Positions 44,945 to 53,612 of a stretch of DNA of 64,000 nt are shown here, piece by piece. The notes under the pieces were generated by a model. The model made no database searches, was not told the DNA's origin, and saw only the letters and a list, made by a program, of their open reading frames with translations. The stretch is from contig JAJRTR010000182.1 of NCBI GenBank assembly GCA_024278215.1, positions 36,846-100,845 of the forward strand, given 5' to 3'. The DNA comes from a bacterium (GTDB lineage Bacteria > UBP15 > UBA6099 > JAJRTR01). Positions within the stretch are counted from its first letter, which is position 1, and every line of letters begins with the position of its first letter. Position numbers and translations under genes: made by a program.

Positions 44945-46268
44945 AAAAATGAGAAAACTAAATGCTGATACAGAGGGGTTTTGGACTTTCGACAAAGACA
45001 CCCTCCCGGAAACATGGGCCGTAAATTGTATTGGCTCGTTAGCCGAGACCATGTACGGAGGGGGAACGCCTTCTACAAAAAATGCGGAGTATTGGGGAGG
45101 AGATATTCCTTGGACAACCACCGCAATAATTCACCCGGACGATATTTTCCTTGACCGCTATCAAAGGAAAATCACCAAGTTAGGGCTCGAAAAATCTTCG
45201 TCTAAAATTGCTCCTCATGGTAGCGTATTAATCGGGACACGAGTTGGCGTCGGAAAAGCTGTAGTAACGACTTTCGATATTGCTATTAATCAAGACCTTA
45301 CCGTCTTGTGTCCTAACGATAGAGCCGTCCCGGAGTATATAGTCTTATCGTTAAAATCTCCAAATCTGCTGAAATGGTTTGAAGAAAACAAACGAGGAAC
45401 AACCATAAAAGGGGTTACGAGGGACGACGTAGCTAAATTGGTTATTCCCCTCCCCCCTCTCCCGGAGCAAAAAGCGATAGCGGGGGTATTGAGGGCGGTA
45501 CAGGAGGCGAAAGAGGCGACGGAGGGGGTAATCGCGGCGGCGCGGCAGCTCCAGGCGAGCCTCATGCGACACCTCTTTACCTACGGCCCCGTCCCGTTCG
45601 ACCAGGCCGACCGGGTCAACCTCAAGGAAACCGAAATCGGCCCGGTCCCGCAGGAGTGGGATATTAAGCCTATTGGAGATTGCTCTTTGCTGTCACAGTA
45701 CGGAATTTCAATGCGCGGTAATCTTAAAGGGCAATACCCCATACTTCGCATGAATAACCTACAGGAGGGTAAAGTTACAACCGAAAATTTACAATATGTC
45801 GATTTAGACGACGATACTTTTAAGAAATTCCGAGTGGAAACGGGTGATATACTTTTTAACCGTACAAATAGTTTTGAGTTAGTAGGCAAAACCTCGGTTT
45901 TCGAGAATGAGGGGGATTATATTTTTGCCTCATATCTTGTGAGGGTTCAATTAGACGAAAGCCGTCTTTTACCTCGTTTGCTTAACTACTATATGAACAT
46001 GGGGAGCACACAAACCCGCCTTAAATCCCTTGCCTCAAGAGCAGTGAGTCAATCGAACATTAACGCCACAAAGCTAAAGGGGTTCCTCGTTCCGGTTCCA
46101 CCAATAGAGATACAAAAGCGAATAGTAGAACAAATAAAAGCCGTTGACGATAAGATTACGGTCGAAAAGAATAGGCTGTCTATATTGATATCACTTTTCG
46201 ACTCCCTTCTCCACAACCTTATGACGGGACAAGTTCGCGTCCCGGTCGGAGAGGAGGCGGGCGCGTGA
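44937..46268 (+). CDS. hsdS: Type I restriction system specificity subunit
   Basis: The 443-residue protein shows two target-recognition domains, each followed by a conserved helix. After the first comes IPLPPLPEQKAIAGVLRAVQ (about 165-184), after the second PPIEIQKRIVEQIKAVDDKI (about 383-402). Each domain reads one half of the DNA target; the helices set the spacing. The codon use of the recognition domains is more AT-rich than the conserved parts, as expected for exchanged specificity modules. It overlaps hsdM and precedes a toxin-antitoxin pair rather than hsdR. Confidence 0.93.
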   Translation: MAKKMRKLNADTEGFWTFDKDTLPETWAVNCIGSLAETMYGGGTPSTKNAEYWGGDIPWTTTAIIHPDDIFLDRYQRKITKLGLEKSSSKIAPHGSVLIGTRVGVGKAVVTTFDIAINQDLTVLCPNDRAVPEYIVLSLKSPNLLKWFEENKRGTTIKGVTRDDVAKLVIPLPPLPEQKAIAGVLRAVQEAKEATEGVIAAARQLQASLMRHLFTYGPVPFDQADRVNLKETEIGPVPQEWDIKPIGDCSLLSQYGISMRGNLKGQYPILRMNNLQEGKVTTENLQYVDLDDDTFKKFRVETGDILFNRTNSFELVGKTSVFENEGDYIFASYLVRVQLDESRLLPRLLNYYMNMGSTQTRLKSLASRAVSQSNINATKLKGFLVPVPPIEIQKRIVEQIKAVDDKITVEKNRLSILISLFDSLLHNLMTGQVRVPVGEEAGA

Positions 46269-46345
46269 CGGCGGGCGGCGAAAGGGGCGCGGGAGAACCG
46301 GCGGTTTTTGTGGTAAACTGAAAACAAATATGCGGAGGCGGAAAA

Positions 46346-46639
46346 ATGGGCCGCGAGGAGATATTGAAAATCCTGAAACAGAACTATGACGGCATCGCCG
46401 GTCGGTTCGGGGTTACGTCGCTGGCGGTGTTCGGTTCCGCCGCCCGGGACGAGGCCGGGGCGGACAGCGATATCGACGTGCTGGTGGATTTCCCGGAGCC
46501 GCCCACGTTCGACCGGTACATGGACCTCAAGTTTCACCTTGAGGACCTGCTCGGCAGGCGCGTGGACCTTGTGACGCGGCGCGGGCTGCGCGAGCGCGTG
46601 CGCCCGTTCGTCGAAAAGGAGGCCGTGTATGTCGCGTGA
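46346..46639 (+). CDS. mntA: MntA-type minimal nucleotidyltransferase antitoxin
   Basis: The 97-residue protein has the nucleotidyltransferase signature VFGSAARDEAGADSDIDVLV (Gly30-Ser31, Asp42, Asp44) and a helical C-terminus. MntA proteins neutralise the partner HepT RNase by adding AMP units to a tyrosine. The preceding bases GCGGAGGCGG give a ribosome site for ATG 46346. It overlaps hepT by 11 bases, the classic antitoxin-toxin layout. It lies 77 bases after hsdS and before hsdR, inside the restriction operon. Confidence 0.9.
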   Translation: MGREEILKILKQNYDGIAGRFGVTSLAVFGSAARDEAGADSDIDVLVDFPEPPTFDRYMDLKFHLEDLLGRRVDLVTRRGLRERVRPFVEKEAVYVA

Positions 46640-46970
46640 CTGGACCATGTACCTCGATGATATGATTGCCTGTTGCCGCAGGGTGATAGAGTATACGTGC
46701 GGCGCGGACCGGGAGTCTTTTTTCTCCGGCGGCATGGCATACGACGCGACGCTCAGGAACCTCGAAGTGCTCGGGGAGGCGGCAAAGAAGGTGCCGGAGG
46801 ATGTGCGTCGGGCGCACCCGGATGTGCAGTGGCGCAAAATCGCGGGTCTGCGCGATGTGCTCGCGCACGATTATTTCGGGCTCGAAGAGGAAACCCTGTG
46901 GGACGTGGTGGCAAACAAAGTCCCCGCGCTCCTGCCCGCGCTTGAGAAAATCCGGGAGGAAACCCCGTGA
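46629..46970 (+). CDS. hepT: HepT-like HEPN RNase toxin
   Basis: The 113-residue protein is a HEPN-domain protein (formerly DUF86). The active-site motif Rx4HxY is intact: RDVLAHDY with Arg75, His80 and Tyr82; Tyr82 is the expected AMPylation target of MntA. Active HepT cleaves RNA and stops growth. Its stop codon overlaps the GTG start of hsdR, so toxin and restriction subunit are translationally coupled. This suggests the pair guards the restriction operon or acts when it is lost or disturbed. Confidence 0.9.
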   Translation: MSRDWTMYLDDMIACCRRVIEYTCGADRESFFSGGMAYDATLRNLEVLGEAAKKVPEDVRRAHPDVQWRKIAGLRDVLAHDYFGLEEETLWDVVANKVPALLPALEKIREETP

Positions 46971-49867
46971 CGGCGGGCGGCGAGAAAGGCGCGGTGCAGA
47001 ACCCGTTCGTCCGGTACGCGACCGAGGCGGGCTGGACGTATCTATCCCCTGCGGAGGCTCTTGAATTACGCAAGGGTGGCATTACAAGCCCCCTTTTGGA
47101 CGTGGTAGTCGTGGACCAGTTACAGCGGCTTAACCCGGGGATAGTGGACGCGGGCAAGGCCGAGGAGACGGCTCGAAAAATCGCCCGGGTGCGGCCCAAT
47201 ATCGAGGGGAACCTCGACGCATGGGAGTACATGAAAGGGCTCAAGACCGTTTTCGTACCGGAGGAAAAGAGGGAGCGCAATATCCGGCTCCTCGACCCGG
47301 TCGACGCGGGCGCGAACAAGTTCCACGTTACGGACGAGTTCACTTTCTCTAACGGCAGCCCTCCGGATATCCGGGCGGATATCGTTTTTTTTGTGAATGG
47401 GGTCCCGGTTATTATTGTGGAAACAAAAGGCGCGAAAAAATTAGAGGGTATTGCCGACGCGCTGGACGATATACGTTACTATCACCGCAAGGGTCCAGAG
47501 TTCCTCGCTCTAAATCAAATACATACTCTTACGCACCTCGTACAGTTTTATTACGGGGCGACCTGGGTCCTTTCCCGGAAGTGGCTTTTTAACTGGCGGG
47601 AGGAGTCCGTTAAGGACGGCGATTTCGAGACGCTATGTAAAACTTTTGTGGCTCCCCGGCGCGTTCTCCGGGTCATTACTGACTTTATCCTATTCACACG
47701 AAAGGACGACGAGTTATCAAAGGTCGTGCTCCGGCCCCACCAGATGAGAGCGGCAGACCGATGTTTAGGCCGGGCGCGGGACGGGGAAAAGACACGAGCC
47801 CTTATTTGGCATACACAGGGGTCCGGCAAGACGTACACAATGATAACCACGGCGAAACGGATACTTGAGGACAAGGACCTCGAAAACCCGACCGTTATCA
47901 TGCTCGTGGACCGTAACGAGTTGGAGGAGCAGTTATTCAAAAACCTCGAACAGGTCGGGTTCGGAAGCGTAGCTATTGCCGAGAGTAAAGAAAACCTCAA
48001 ACAACTCCTCAAGAGCGACCGGCGCGGGCTTATCGTTTCCATGATACACAAGTTCGACAGGATACCGGCGGAGATAAACGATAGGGAGAACATATACGTA
48101 CTCGTGGACGAGGCGCACCGGACGACCGGGGGCGACCTCGGCAATTACCTCATGGGGGCGTTGCCGAATGCTACTTATATGGGCTTTACCGGGACGCCTA
48201 TCGACCGGACGGAACACGGCAAGGGTACGTTTAAGACTTTCGGCTTACAGGATGAACGGGGCTATCTTGATAAATACTCAATCAAAGAGTCCATAGCCGA
48301 CGGGACAACAGTCCCGATACACTACGCGCTGGCCCCGAACGAGCTGCGGGTCGAGCGGGAGACGCTTGAACGAGAGTTTTTATCTCTTGCCGACGCCGAG
48401 GGCATAAGCGATTTTGAGGAACTAAATAAAGTCCTCGAAAAGGCCGTCACGTTAAGGAACATGCTCAAGAACGAGGACCGTATCGACAAAGTCGCCCGGT
48501 TCGTTGCGGAGCATTTCCGGACTACGGTCGAACCCATGGGCTATAAGGCGTTCCTCGTAACCGTAGACCGGGAGGCGTGCTGCCTTTTCAAAGAGGCTCT
48601 CGATAAATACCTCTCTCCGGAATACTCTGAGGTCGTGATAAGCGGAGGCGGAAAAAAGGACGGGGAACTCCTCCAGAAATACAAACTATCAGAGGACAAG
48701 GAAAAGGATATAAGAAAACAGTTCCGGAAACCGAACGAGTTACCGAAAATGCTCATAGTCACGGAAAAGCTCCTTACCGGGTTCGACGCGCCGGTCCTTT
48801 ACTGTATGTACCTCGACAAGCCCATGAGGGACCACGTTCTCTTACAGGCGATAGCGCGGGTAAACAGGCCATACGAGGACGACGAGGGGCGAAACAAGCC
48901 CGCCGGATTCGTTCTCGATTTCGTGGGGATATTTGAAAAACTCGAAAAGGCTCTCGCGTTCGACTCGGAGGACGTGAGCGGAGTCGTTGAGGGCGTGGAC
49001 CTCCTCAAGGAACTTTTCGAGAGCATGATAAAAGACGCCCGGGCCGAGTACCTCCCGGTTATCAAGGGTAAAAAAGGTGACACACAGGTCGAGGCCGTGC
49101 TCGAACATTTCCGGGACAGGGACACGCGGCATGATTACTACAAGTTCTTTAAGGAACTCCAAGACGTATATGAGATACTCTCGCCGGACGCCTACCTCCG
49201 TCCGTTCCTCCCGGACTACGGACTCTTGACGGATATATACTACACGCTCCGGGCGAACTACGACCGGGGTATCCCTATAGACCGGGAGTTCCAGAGAAAA
49301 ACAGCCCGGCTCGTACAGGAACATACGAGCTCCGGAGCGATACAGGCCCCGGACGAGGGCCATATTATAGACGAGAACGCGCTCCGGAAAATCGCCGGAG
49401 AGGACACGCCCGGGACGGTTAAGGTTTTCAATCTCTTAAAAGCAATACACGGGCTCGTAGAACATAACTCGAATAAAGAGCCATACCTCATAAACATAGG
49501 CGAACGTGCAGAGGAGATAGCGCAAGCGTTCGAGGCGCGGCAAAAGACGACCCAACAGGCGCTGGAAGAACTCGCCCGGCTTGTGGCGGAACTGGAGGAG
49601 GCCAAAGGCGAGCGGGCGGCGACGGGACTCTCACCGGAAGCGTTCGCGGTCTACTGGTTCCTCAAAAAAGAGGGAGCGGGCGACCCCATGAAAGTAGCCG
49701 AGGACGCGGAGAAAACTTTCAAAGAGTACCCGCATTGGAACGTAAGCGAACGGCAGGAACAGGACGTAAGGCGGAGTTTGTATAAGTCGTTGATAGACTC
49801 CGGGGTCGAGGCCGTGGTCGAGGTAGGTAGCAAACTCCTTAAAATGTTAAAGAGGGCCTCGCAATGA
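46967..49867 (+). CDS. hsdR: Type I restriction system motor/endonuclease subunit
   Basis: The 966-residue protein has an N-terminal PD-(D/E)xK nuclease (ADIVFFVNGVPVIIVETK; Asp138, Glu152, Lys154). Two RecA-like lobes follow with Walker A TQGSGKT (283-289), LVDEAHRT and FTGTPI, then a helical C-terminus contacting the methylase. It translocates unmodified DNA and cuts it at a distance. GTG 46967 overlaps the hepT stop by four bases. Length and motifs look intact, so the system should be functional. Confidence 0.95.
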   Translation: MTAGGEKGAVQNPFVRYATEAGWTYLSPAEALELRKGGITSPLLDVVVVDQLQRLNPGIVDAGKAEETARKIARVRPNIEGNLDAWEYMKGLKTVFVPEEKRERNIRLLDPVDAGANKFHVTDEFTFSNGSPPDIRADIVFFVNGVPVIIVETKGAKKLEGIADALDDIRYYHRKGPEFLALNQIHTLTHLVQFYYGATWVLSRKWLFNWREESVKDGDFETLCKTFVAPRRVLRVITDFILFTRKDDELSKVVLRPHQMRAADRCLGRARDGEKTRALIWHTQGSGKTYTMITTAKRILEDKDLENPTVIMLVDRNELEEQLFKNLEQVGFGSVAIAESKENLKQLLKSDRRGLIVSMIHKFDRIPAEINDRENIYVLVDEAHRTTGGDLGNYLMGALPNATYMGFTGTPIDRTEHGKGTFKTFGLQDERGYLDKYSIKESIADGTTVPIHYALAPNELRVERETLEREFLSLADAEGISDFEELNKVLEKAVTLRNMLKNEDRIDKVARFVAEHFRTTVEPMGYKAFLVTVDREACCLFKEALDKYLSPEYSEVVISGGGKKDGELLQKYKLSEDKEKDIRKQFRKPNELPKMLIVTEKLLTGFDAPVLYCMYLDKPMRDHVLLQAIARVNRPYEDDEGRNKPAGFVLDFVGIFEKLEKALAFDSEDVSGVVEGVDLLKELFESMIKDARAEYLPVIKGKKGDTQVEAVLEHFRDRDTRHDYYKFFKELQDVYEILSPDAYLRPFLPDYGLLTDIYYTLRANYDRGIPIDREFQRKTARLVQEHTSSGAIQAPDEGHIIDENALRKIAGEDTPGTVKVFNLLKAIHGLVEHNSNKEPYLINIGERAEEIAQAFEARQKTTQQALEELARLVAELEEAKGERAATGLSPEAFAVYWFLKKEGAGDPMKVAEDAEKTFKEYPHWNVSERQEQDVRRSLYKSLIDSGVEAVVEVGSKLLKMLKRASQ

Positions 49868-50178
49868 AAGCGACACCGCCGCCGGAGTGGGAACCATTGG
49901 AGGAGTCCGTCCCCCGGGACATATTCAAAGCCGAGGTCCGGGCGTGGGCAAAACGGATAGGCGTCGAGCCGAAAGAGATACACGTCCGGGAAATGACGAA
50001 AAAATGGGGAAGCGCGTCCACGACGGGGCGCGTCACGTTCGCCGCCGACCTCCTCCGGCAACATAGCGAGTTCCGCAAACGTGTAATCGTCGAGGAGCTG
50101 TTGCACCTCAAGGTCCCGAATCACGGGAAATTATTCAAGTCGCTCCTCCGGGCGTATTTGAAACGGAAAAACCCTTAA
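49864..50178 (+). CDS. YgjP-like (M48/DUF45) metallopeptidase-like protein with altered active site
   Basis: The 104-residue protein overlaps hsdR by four bases (ATGA). Its core, RVIVEELLHLKVPNHGKLFKSL, aligns with the YgjP motif HELxHxxxxNHxxxF, but the first zinc-binding His is Glu here (EELLH). The second His and the NH are kept. It is shorter than YgjP (about 165 residues) and lacks its N-terminal part. Homologues accompany type I systems. A proteolytic role is doubtful; binding to the HsdR complex is a guess from position. Confidence 0.75.
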   Translation: MKATPPPEWEPLEESVPRDIFKAEVRAWAKRIGVEPKEIHVREMTKKWGSASTTGRVTFAADLLRQHSEFRKRVIVEELLHLKVPNHGKLFKSLLRAYLKRKNP

Positions 50179-50370
50179 TATTACGATTTATCGGGTTATT
50201 TGACTATAGTCTAATGACATTAGTAAAATATCGAGCGATAACGGCATTTTAGTATTGTATGCGACGTATTCCTCGATTTATCAGCAAAAGCCGCTCTCCG
50301 GGCGCGTGAGAGGCCTTGAGAGCGATAGTAGAGGCCGGTCGCAACCTCGTTTTCGGATAGGAGGCGGGAA

Positions 50371-50838
50371 ATGACATACGATTGGATAATCGACGGCGAG
50401 ATTGGCGTCGGGTCGGCTCCGGTTAATCGGGAGGACGCGGAAGCTCTCCGGGCGGCGGGTTTTCGAGCCATTCTCGATATGACGGAATCCCACGAGCCCG
50501 GATACCGGGGAGGAGTCGACGGGGTAGAATACGAAAACATACCGACGCCGGATTTAGCGGAGGACGGCGCGGGGTATATTCTCCCGGACGAGGTTATTAT
50601 CGAGGCGGTTAGATACATACGGGAGAGCGTGGCGGCGGGCCGTCCGGTCTATGTTCATTGTCGGTACGGCGCGAACCGGAGTTCGATAATCGTAACGGCA
50701 TACATGTGCGCCGTTCGGAAAATCCGGCTCTACGAAACAATACACACAATAAAAGAGCGGCACCCGGAAGCGAACCCGAACTACAAACAGGTCGCCGCAT
50801 TGTGCCGATTTCTCGAAAAGAGAGGAGCCGAGGTATGA
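50371..50838 (+). CDS. Dual-specificity/tyrosine phosphatase-like protein
   Basis: The 155-residue protein has the cysteine-phosphatase loop VHCRYGANRSS (Cys-x5-Arg) and an upstream Asp in IPTPDLAED, which could serve as general acid. A helix ending RFLEKRGAEV closes the fold. ATAGGAGG precedes ATG 50371. The start of the next gene overlaps its stop (ATGA). Because the partner is an ADP-ribosylglycohydrolase, the substrate may be a phosphorylated ADP-ribose derivative rather than a protein; that is inference. Confidence 0.82.
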   Translation: MTYDWIIDGEIGVGSAPVNREDAEALRAAGFRAILDMTESHEPGYRGGVDGVEYENIPTPDLAEDGAGYILPDEVIIEAVRYIRESVAAGRPVYVHCRYGANRSSIIVTAYMCAVRKIRLYETIHTIKERHPEANPNYKQVAALCRFLEKRGAEV

Positions 50839-51803
50839 GCGGGTTATGTCGGGGAGACAGAATAGCCGGGGCGATATTCGGAACGGCGGTCGGGGACGCC
50901 CTCGGTTATCCGGTCGAGTTCTCCCATGGGGTCACGGTAACGGACCTCCTACCTCCACACCACTACTCGGACGATACGCAAATGAGTATTGCTACGGTCG
51001 AGGGGGGCCTTCAAACCGACCCCTCCCCTAAAAAAGGCCTCCCGAGGTTGGAGGAGAATATCGCGGCGGAACTCGCAAAGTGGAACGAGTCACAGGATAG
51101 ACCCGAAAACAGGAGGGCTCCCGGTAATACATGCCTCTCCTCGACGGCCCGCCTCCGGAAAGGAGTAACGTGGAGGGAGTCGGGAGTCTACTCCGCCGGT
51201 TGCGGCACAACTATGAGAATGGGAATACTCGGACTCCTCCTTACCGAGGACGAAATTATCGAGAGAGGCCCAGGTATCGCGGCTATGACGCACACTGACC
51301 CGAGAGCCATAGCCGGAGGCGTCGGCTCGGCTCTCACGGTAAAGTACATTTCGGAGGACGTGGAAAACCTCGAAATTATTAAAAAGCTCACGGCGGTATT
51401 TTCGGACGGCACTCACTCCGGCCTCCAATGTCCGGAAATGGTGAGGCTCCTCTCCCGGGTCGAGGATAGTACGGGGCGGGACATAGGGCGTGAGGCCGGG
51501 ACGGAATGGTATCTCTCGCCTCCGGCGTGGATAGTGGATATGCTCGGAGAGGGGTGGGTAGCGGACGAGTGTCTCGCCCTCGCGCTGTTCCTCGCATTTC
51601 AAGCCGGGGACGACTTCAAAGCCGGAGTGCTCTCGGCGGCGAATCTCGACCGCTCGGATAAAGACTCGGTAGGCGCGGTCGTGGGTTGTATGTTAGGAAC
51701 TCGCCTTGGGGCCGAGGCAATCCCGGAGGCGTGGAGGAACAATATAGAAAACGGAAAGCTACTCGACCGGGTCGCAACGGACGCGACCGCGTGGCGCATG
51801 TAA
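50835..51803 (+). CDS. ADP-ribosylglycohydrolase (DraG/ARH family)
   Basis: The 322-residue protein has the ARH signatures: GAIFGTAVGDALGYPVEF at the N-terminus, the metal-binding YSDDTQM, a central AGCGTTMRMG, and a C-terminal SDKDSVGAVVGCMLG corresponding to the second metal motif (usually DTD). These enzymes remove ADP-ribose from arginine, serine or nucleic acids with two Mg2+ ions. It starts inside the phosphatase gene's last codons (GAGGT, ATG 50835); the longer frame from 50658 is not real. A strong terminator-like hairpin follows at 51916. Confidence 0.9.
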   Translation: MSGLCRGDRIAGAIFGTAVGDALGYPVEFSHGVTVTDLLPPHHYSDDTQMSIATVEGGLQTDPSPKKGLPRLEENIAAELAKWNESQDRPENRRAPGNTCLSSTARLRKGVTWRESGVYSAGCGTTMRMGILGLLLTEDEIIERGPGIAAMTHTDPRAIAGGVGSALTVKYISEDVENLEIIKKLTAVFSDGTHSGLQCPEMVRLLSRVEDSTGRDIGREAGTEWYLSPPAWIVDMLGEGWVADECLALALFLAFQAGDDFKAGVLSAANLDRSDKDSVGAVVGCMLGTRLGAEAIPEAWRNNIENGKLLDRVATDATAWRM

Positions 51804-51915
51804 CATAGTCCCCCTCAAACTCGACCTGAAAACTCCCACCTGAAACCCGACGGTATAATAACCATAGGGGAATATTATGATTGTCATTTTGCGCGGTGAA
51901 ACAGATATGAAAAAT

Positions 51916-51973
51916 AAAGGCGACGGGCTGGTGTCCGCGCGACTTTCCCCTAACCCGGCCTCGTCGCCTTTTT
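51916..51973 (+). terminator. Long hairpin terminator after the ADP-ribosylglycohydrolase gene
   Basis: AAAGGCGACG pairs with CGTCGCCTTT, extended inward by GGCTGG/CCGGCC with one wobble pair, followed by a T-rich tract. The loop is about 22 bases. The A-run on the other side could make it work in both directions. The rest of 51804-52081 holds nothing else recognisable. Confidence 0.7.
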
Positions 51974-52081
51974 TCTTTTTGAGTCGTCGTCGCTCGCTCT
52001 ACACTCTCCGGTTTTACCGTAGTCAAATCTCCCATAAAGGAAGGCGGACAGTTTGCCAGCAAACACCGCGTGCGTTTAATT

Positions 52082-52702
52082 ATGTATAGTAATAGAGTTA
52101 ATAGAGGGGCAAATATAAGAGGACGAGCGAGGCCGCACGGCACCCCGGTCAAGATACCCGAGTTTGATTGTCCCGAGTCGCTCATATATATTCCCACGAG
52201 TCCTTTACCTGTTTGTCCTCCCGAAGCTCGGCAAGACTCTTTTTCGAGGGGCCTACGACGACGTATTCAAACTAAACACGAACTCATATCACGGGTGGAG
52301 CGTTCCGAGTACAACCTCGCTCTTACAACTACTCTACCCTTAGATTATTTCTACTCCGACGAGGCCGCCCTTAAATACCTCCAAGATAAATTCAACCAAA
52401 TTGTAGCTCGGCTCCGATACCGAGATATTCCTTTTAAGTTTTTAGGCTTCCCTCAACTCAACGAGGACCGTACTAATATCCACGCCCACTACGCCGTCAT
52501 TACCTCTTTCGATTTTGGCGTAAAAAAGTTCACTAAAACGAGAAAGCGGTTAAGGCGTATGTGGAAAAAATATACAGACGAAATAGGGCAGGAACTCGAT
52601 ATACGTATCCGGTATTACAAGAGAGGTTGGGCGTCGTATATTTTTCGAGAGTACGAAATGGGTTGGGGACATGTAATGGTTAGCAGGGACTTCCCGGTGT
52701 AA
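52082..52702 (+). CDS. HUH-type replication-initiator-like protein, tentative
   Basis: The 206-residue protein carries an HUH-like dyad NIHAHYAVITSF (residues 133-144). Before it is a strand-like segment (YNLALTTTLPLDYF, FKFLGFPQL). A basic helix and a tyrosine-containing segment (YYKRGWASYIFREYE, 178-192) follow, resembling the order found in rolling-circle Rep proteins. If correct, it nicks single-stranded DNA and joins it to a tyrosine. ATG 52082 and GTG 52070 are both possible starts; neither has a strong ribosome site. It could replicate the excised island. Confidence 0.45.
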   Translation: MYSNRVNRGANIRGRARPHGTPVKIPEFDCPESLIYIPTSPLPVCPPEARQDSFSRGLRRRIQTKHELISRVERSEYNLALTTTLPLDYFYSDEAALKYLQDKFNQIVARLRYRDIPFKFLGFPQLNEDRTNIHAHYAVITSFDFGVKKFTKTRKRLRRMWKKYTDEIGQELDIRIRYYKRGWASYIFREYEMGWGHVMVSRDFPV

Positions 52703-52805
52703 TCTCTCGTACGTATCGGACACTCTCCCGGCTTCCCCACAGTCAAAGAGGCGGTTTCAAGGTAACGGTACAATAGGTATAGGAGGGAAAAACGTAAGTG
52801 GTTAA

Positions 52806-52821
52806 TTTGACAACGGTCAAA
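52806..52821. promoter_or_regulatory. Operator-like palindrome upstream of the Mor-like gene
   Basis: TTTGAC-AACG-GTCAAA, a perfect inverted repeat about 100 bases before the regulator gene, followed by AT-rich DNA. It could be a binding site for that regulator. Confidence 0.4.
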
Positions 52822-52924
52822 AAAAACCGAACGACAAAAATCATTACCGGCTTTTCGAGGAAAAGTTTTCCCCGACGTTTTCTCACGGTATGAGGACAAA
52901 ACAAAAAAAGGCGGGCTACGGTAA

Positions 52925-53221
52925 ATGGACGAACGAACTAAACGAAAAAGACTAAGCCGGTTTATGAAAATAGCGGCAATCGCCGGGCCGGATGCGACAG
53001 CGCAAATATGCAACGAGCTATCGGGCGACCGCGTATATATCCCGAAAGCGGACGTATTTACAAGGGAGATACGTAACGAGAAAATCGCGGAGGAGTGGGA
53101 GCGCGGCGTCCCGGCGTTTGACCTCTCCCGGAAATACAACCTTACCCCACGGCGCATATATCAAATCGTGAACGGGAACGGCAACACCGGGAGGATGAGT
53201 TCAGCGAGTCTGGGACTATAG
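52925..53221 (+). CDS. Mor/C-like transcription activator
   Basis: The 98-residue protein resembles the Mor family of phage Mu-type activators. It has a conserved loop (NELSGDRVYIPKADVFTREI) and a C-terminal HTH (AFDLSRKYNLTPRRIYQIVN). Mor-like proteins switch on middle or late genes of phages and islands. It stands alone between the HUH-like gene and the zinc-ribbon cluster and is the only obvious regulator of island 1 apart from the excisionase. Confidence 0.75.
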   Translation: MDERTKRKRLSRFMKIAAIAGPDATAQICNELSGDRVYIPKADVFTREIRNEKIAEEWERGVPAFDLSRKYNLTPRRIYQIVNGNGNTGRMSSASLGL

Positions 53222-53612
53222 TAAAATAACCCACTAACACAGATAGGGAAGATTCGATACCGGGCTCCGGCATTTACAGAGGCCGACGGGCGACCCTCCC
53301 CCGCCCTTTGCGGACGAACAACCGTGCTGGTTACACTGGAAAACAGTCGCGGGACCATTGCCTTTATCCGTCGAACATTCTAAAATGGAACTTATCCGAC
53401 TCTGGATTCTAATTGTCGTTTCTGCCTGAATCGGTCTGGTCAATCGAATAGGAAGCGACATTTAGTTCCGAGTCGTTACAAACAACCTCGCGGAGGAACC
53501 GCCTGATATTCGGGCCGGGTTGACCTCCGGCACGTTTTCGGGAGGGGGCCACTGCTTTTTCCGCGAGGTTGGGTAGTGCGCCCCTTTTCGGTTTGGGGCA
53601 TAGGAGGTCAAA
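53222..53612. other. Intergenic region with a structured segment
   Basis: The first 260 bases show nothing. The last part contains the closed structure at 53483-53571 and the ribosome site TAGGAGGTC of the next gene. Open frames on the minus strand here are not credible. Confidence 0.4.
53483..53571 (+). ncRNA. Candidate structured RNA leader (89 bases) upstream of the zinc-ribbon genes
   Basis: A perfect 12-bp inverted repeat, CAACCTCGCGGA/TCCGCGAGGTTG, encloses 65 bases. The interior has further pairing options: GCCGG/CCGGC and, alternatively, CCTCC/GGGAGG. The mutually exclusive inner stems resemble a switch. It ends 41 bases before the ATG of the first zinc-ribbon gene, so it would lie in that mRNA leader. 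No known riboswitch core is recognised. Confidence 0.45.
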
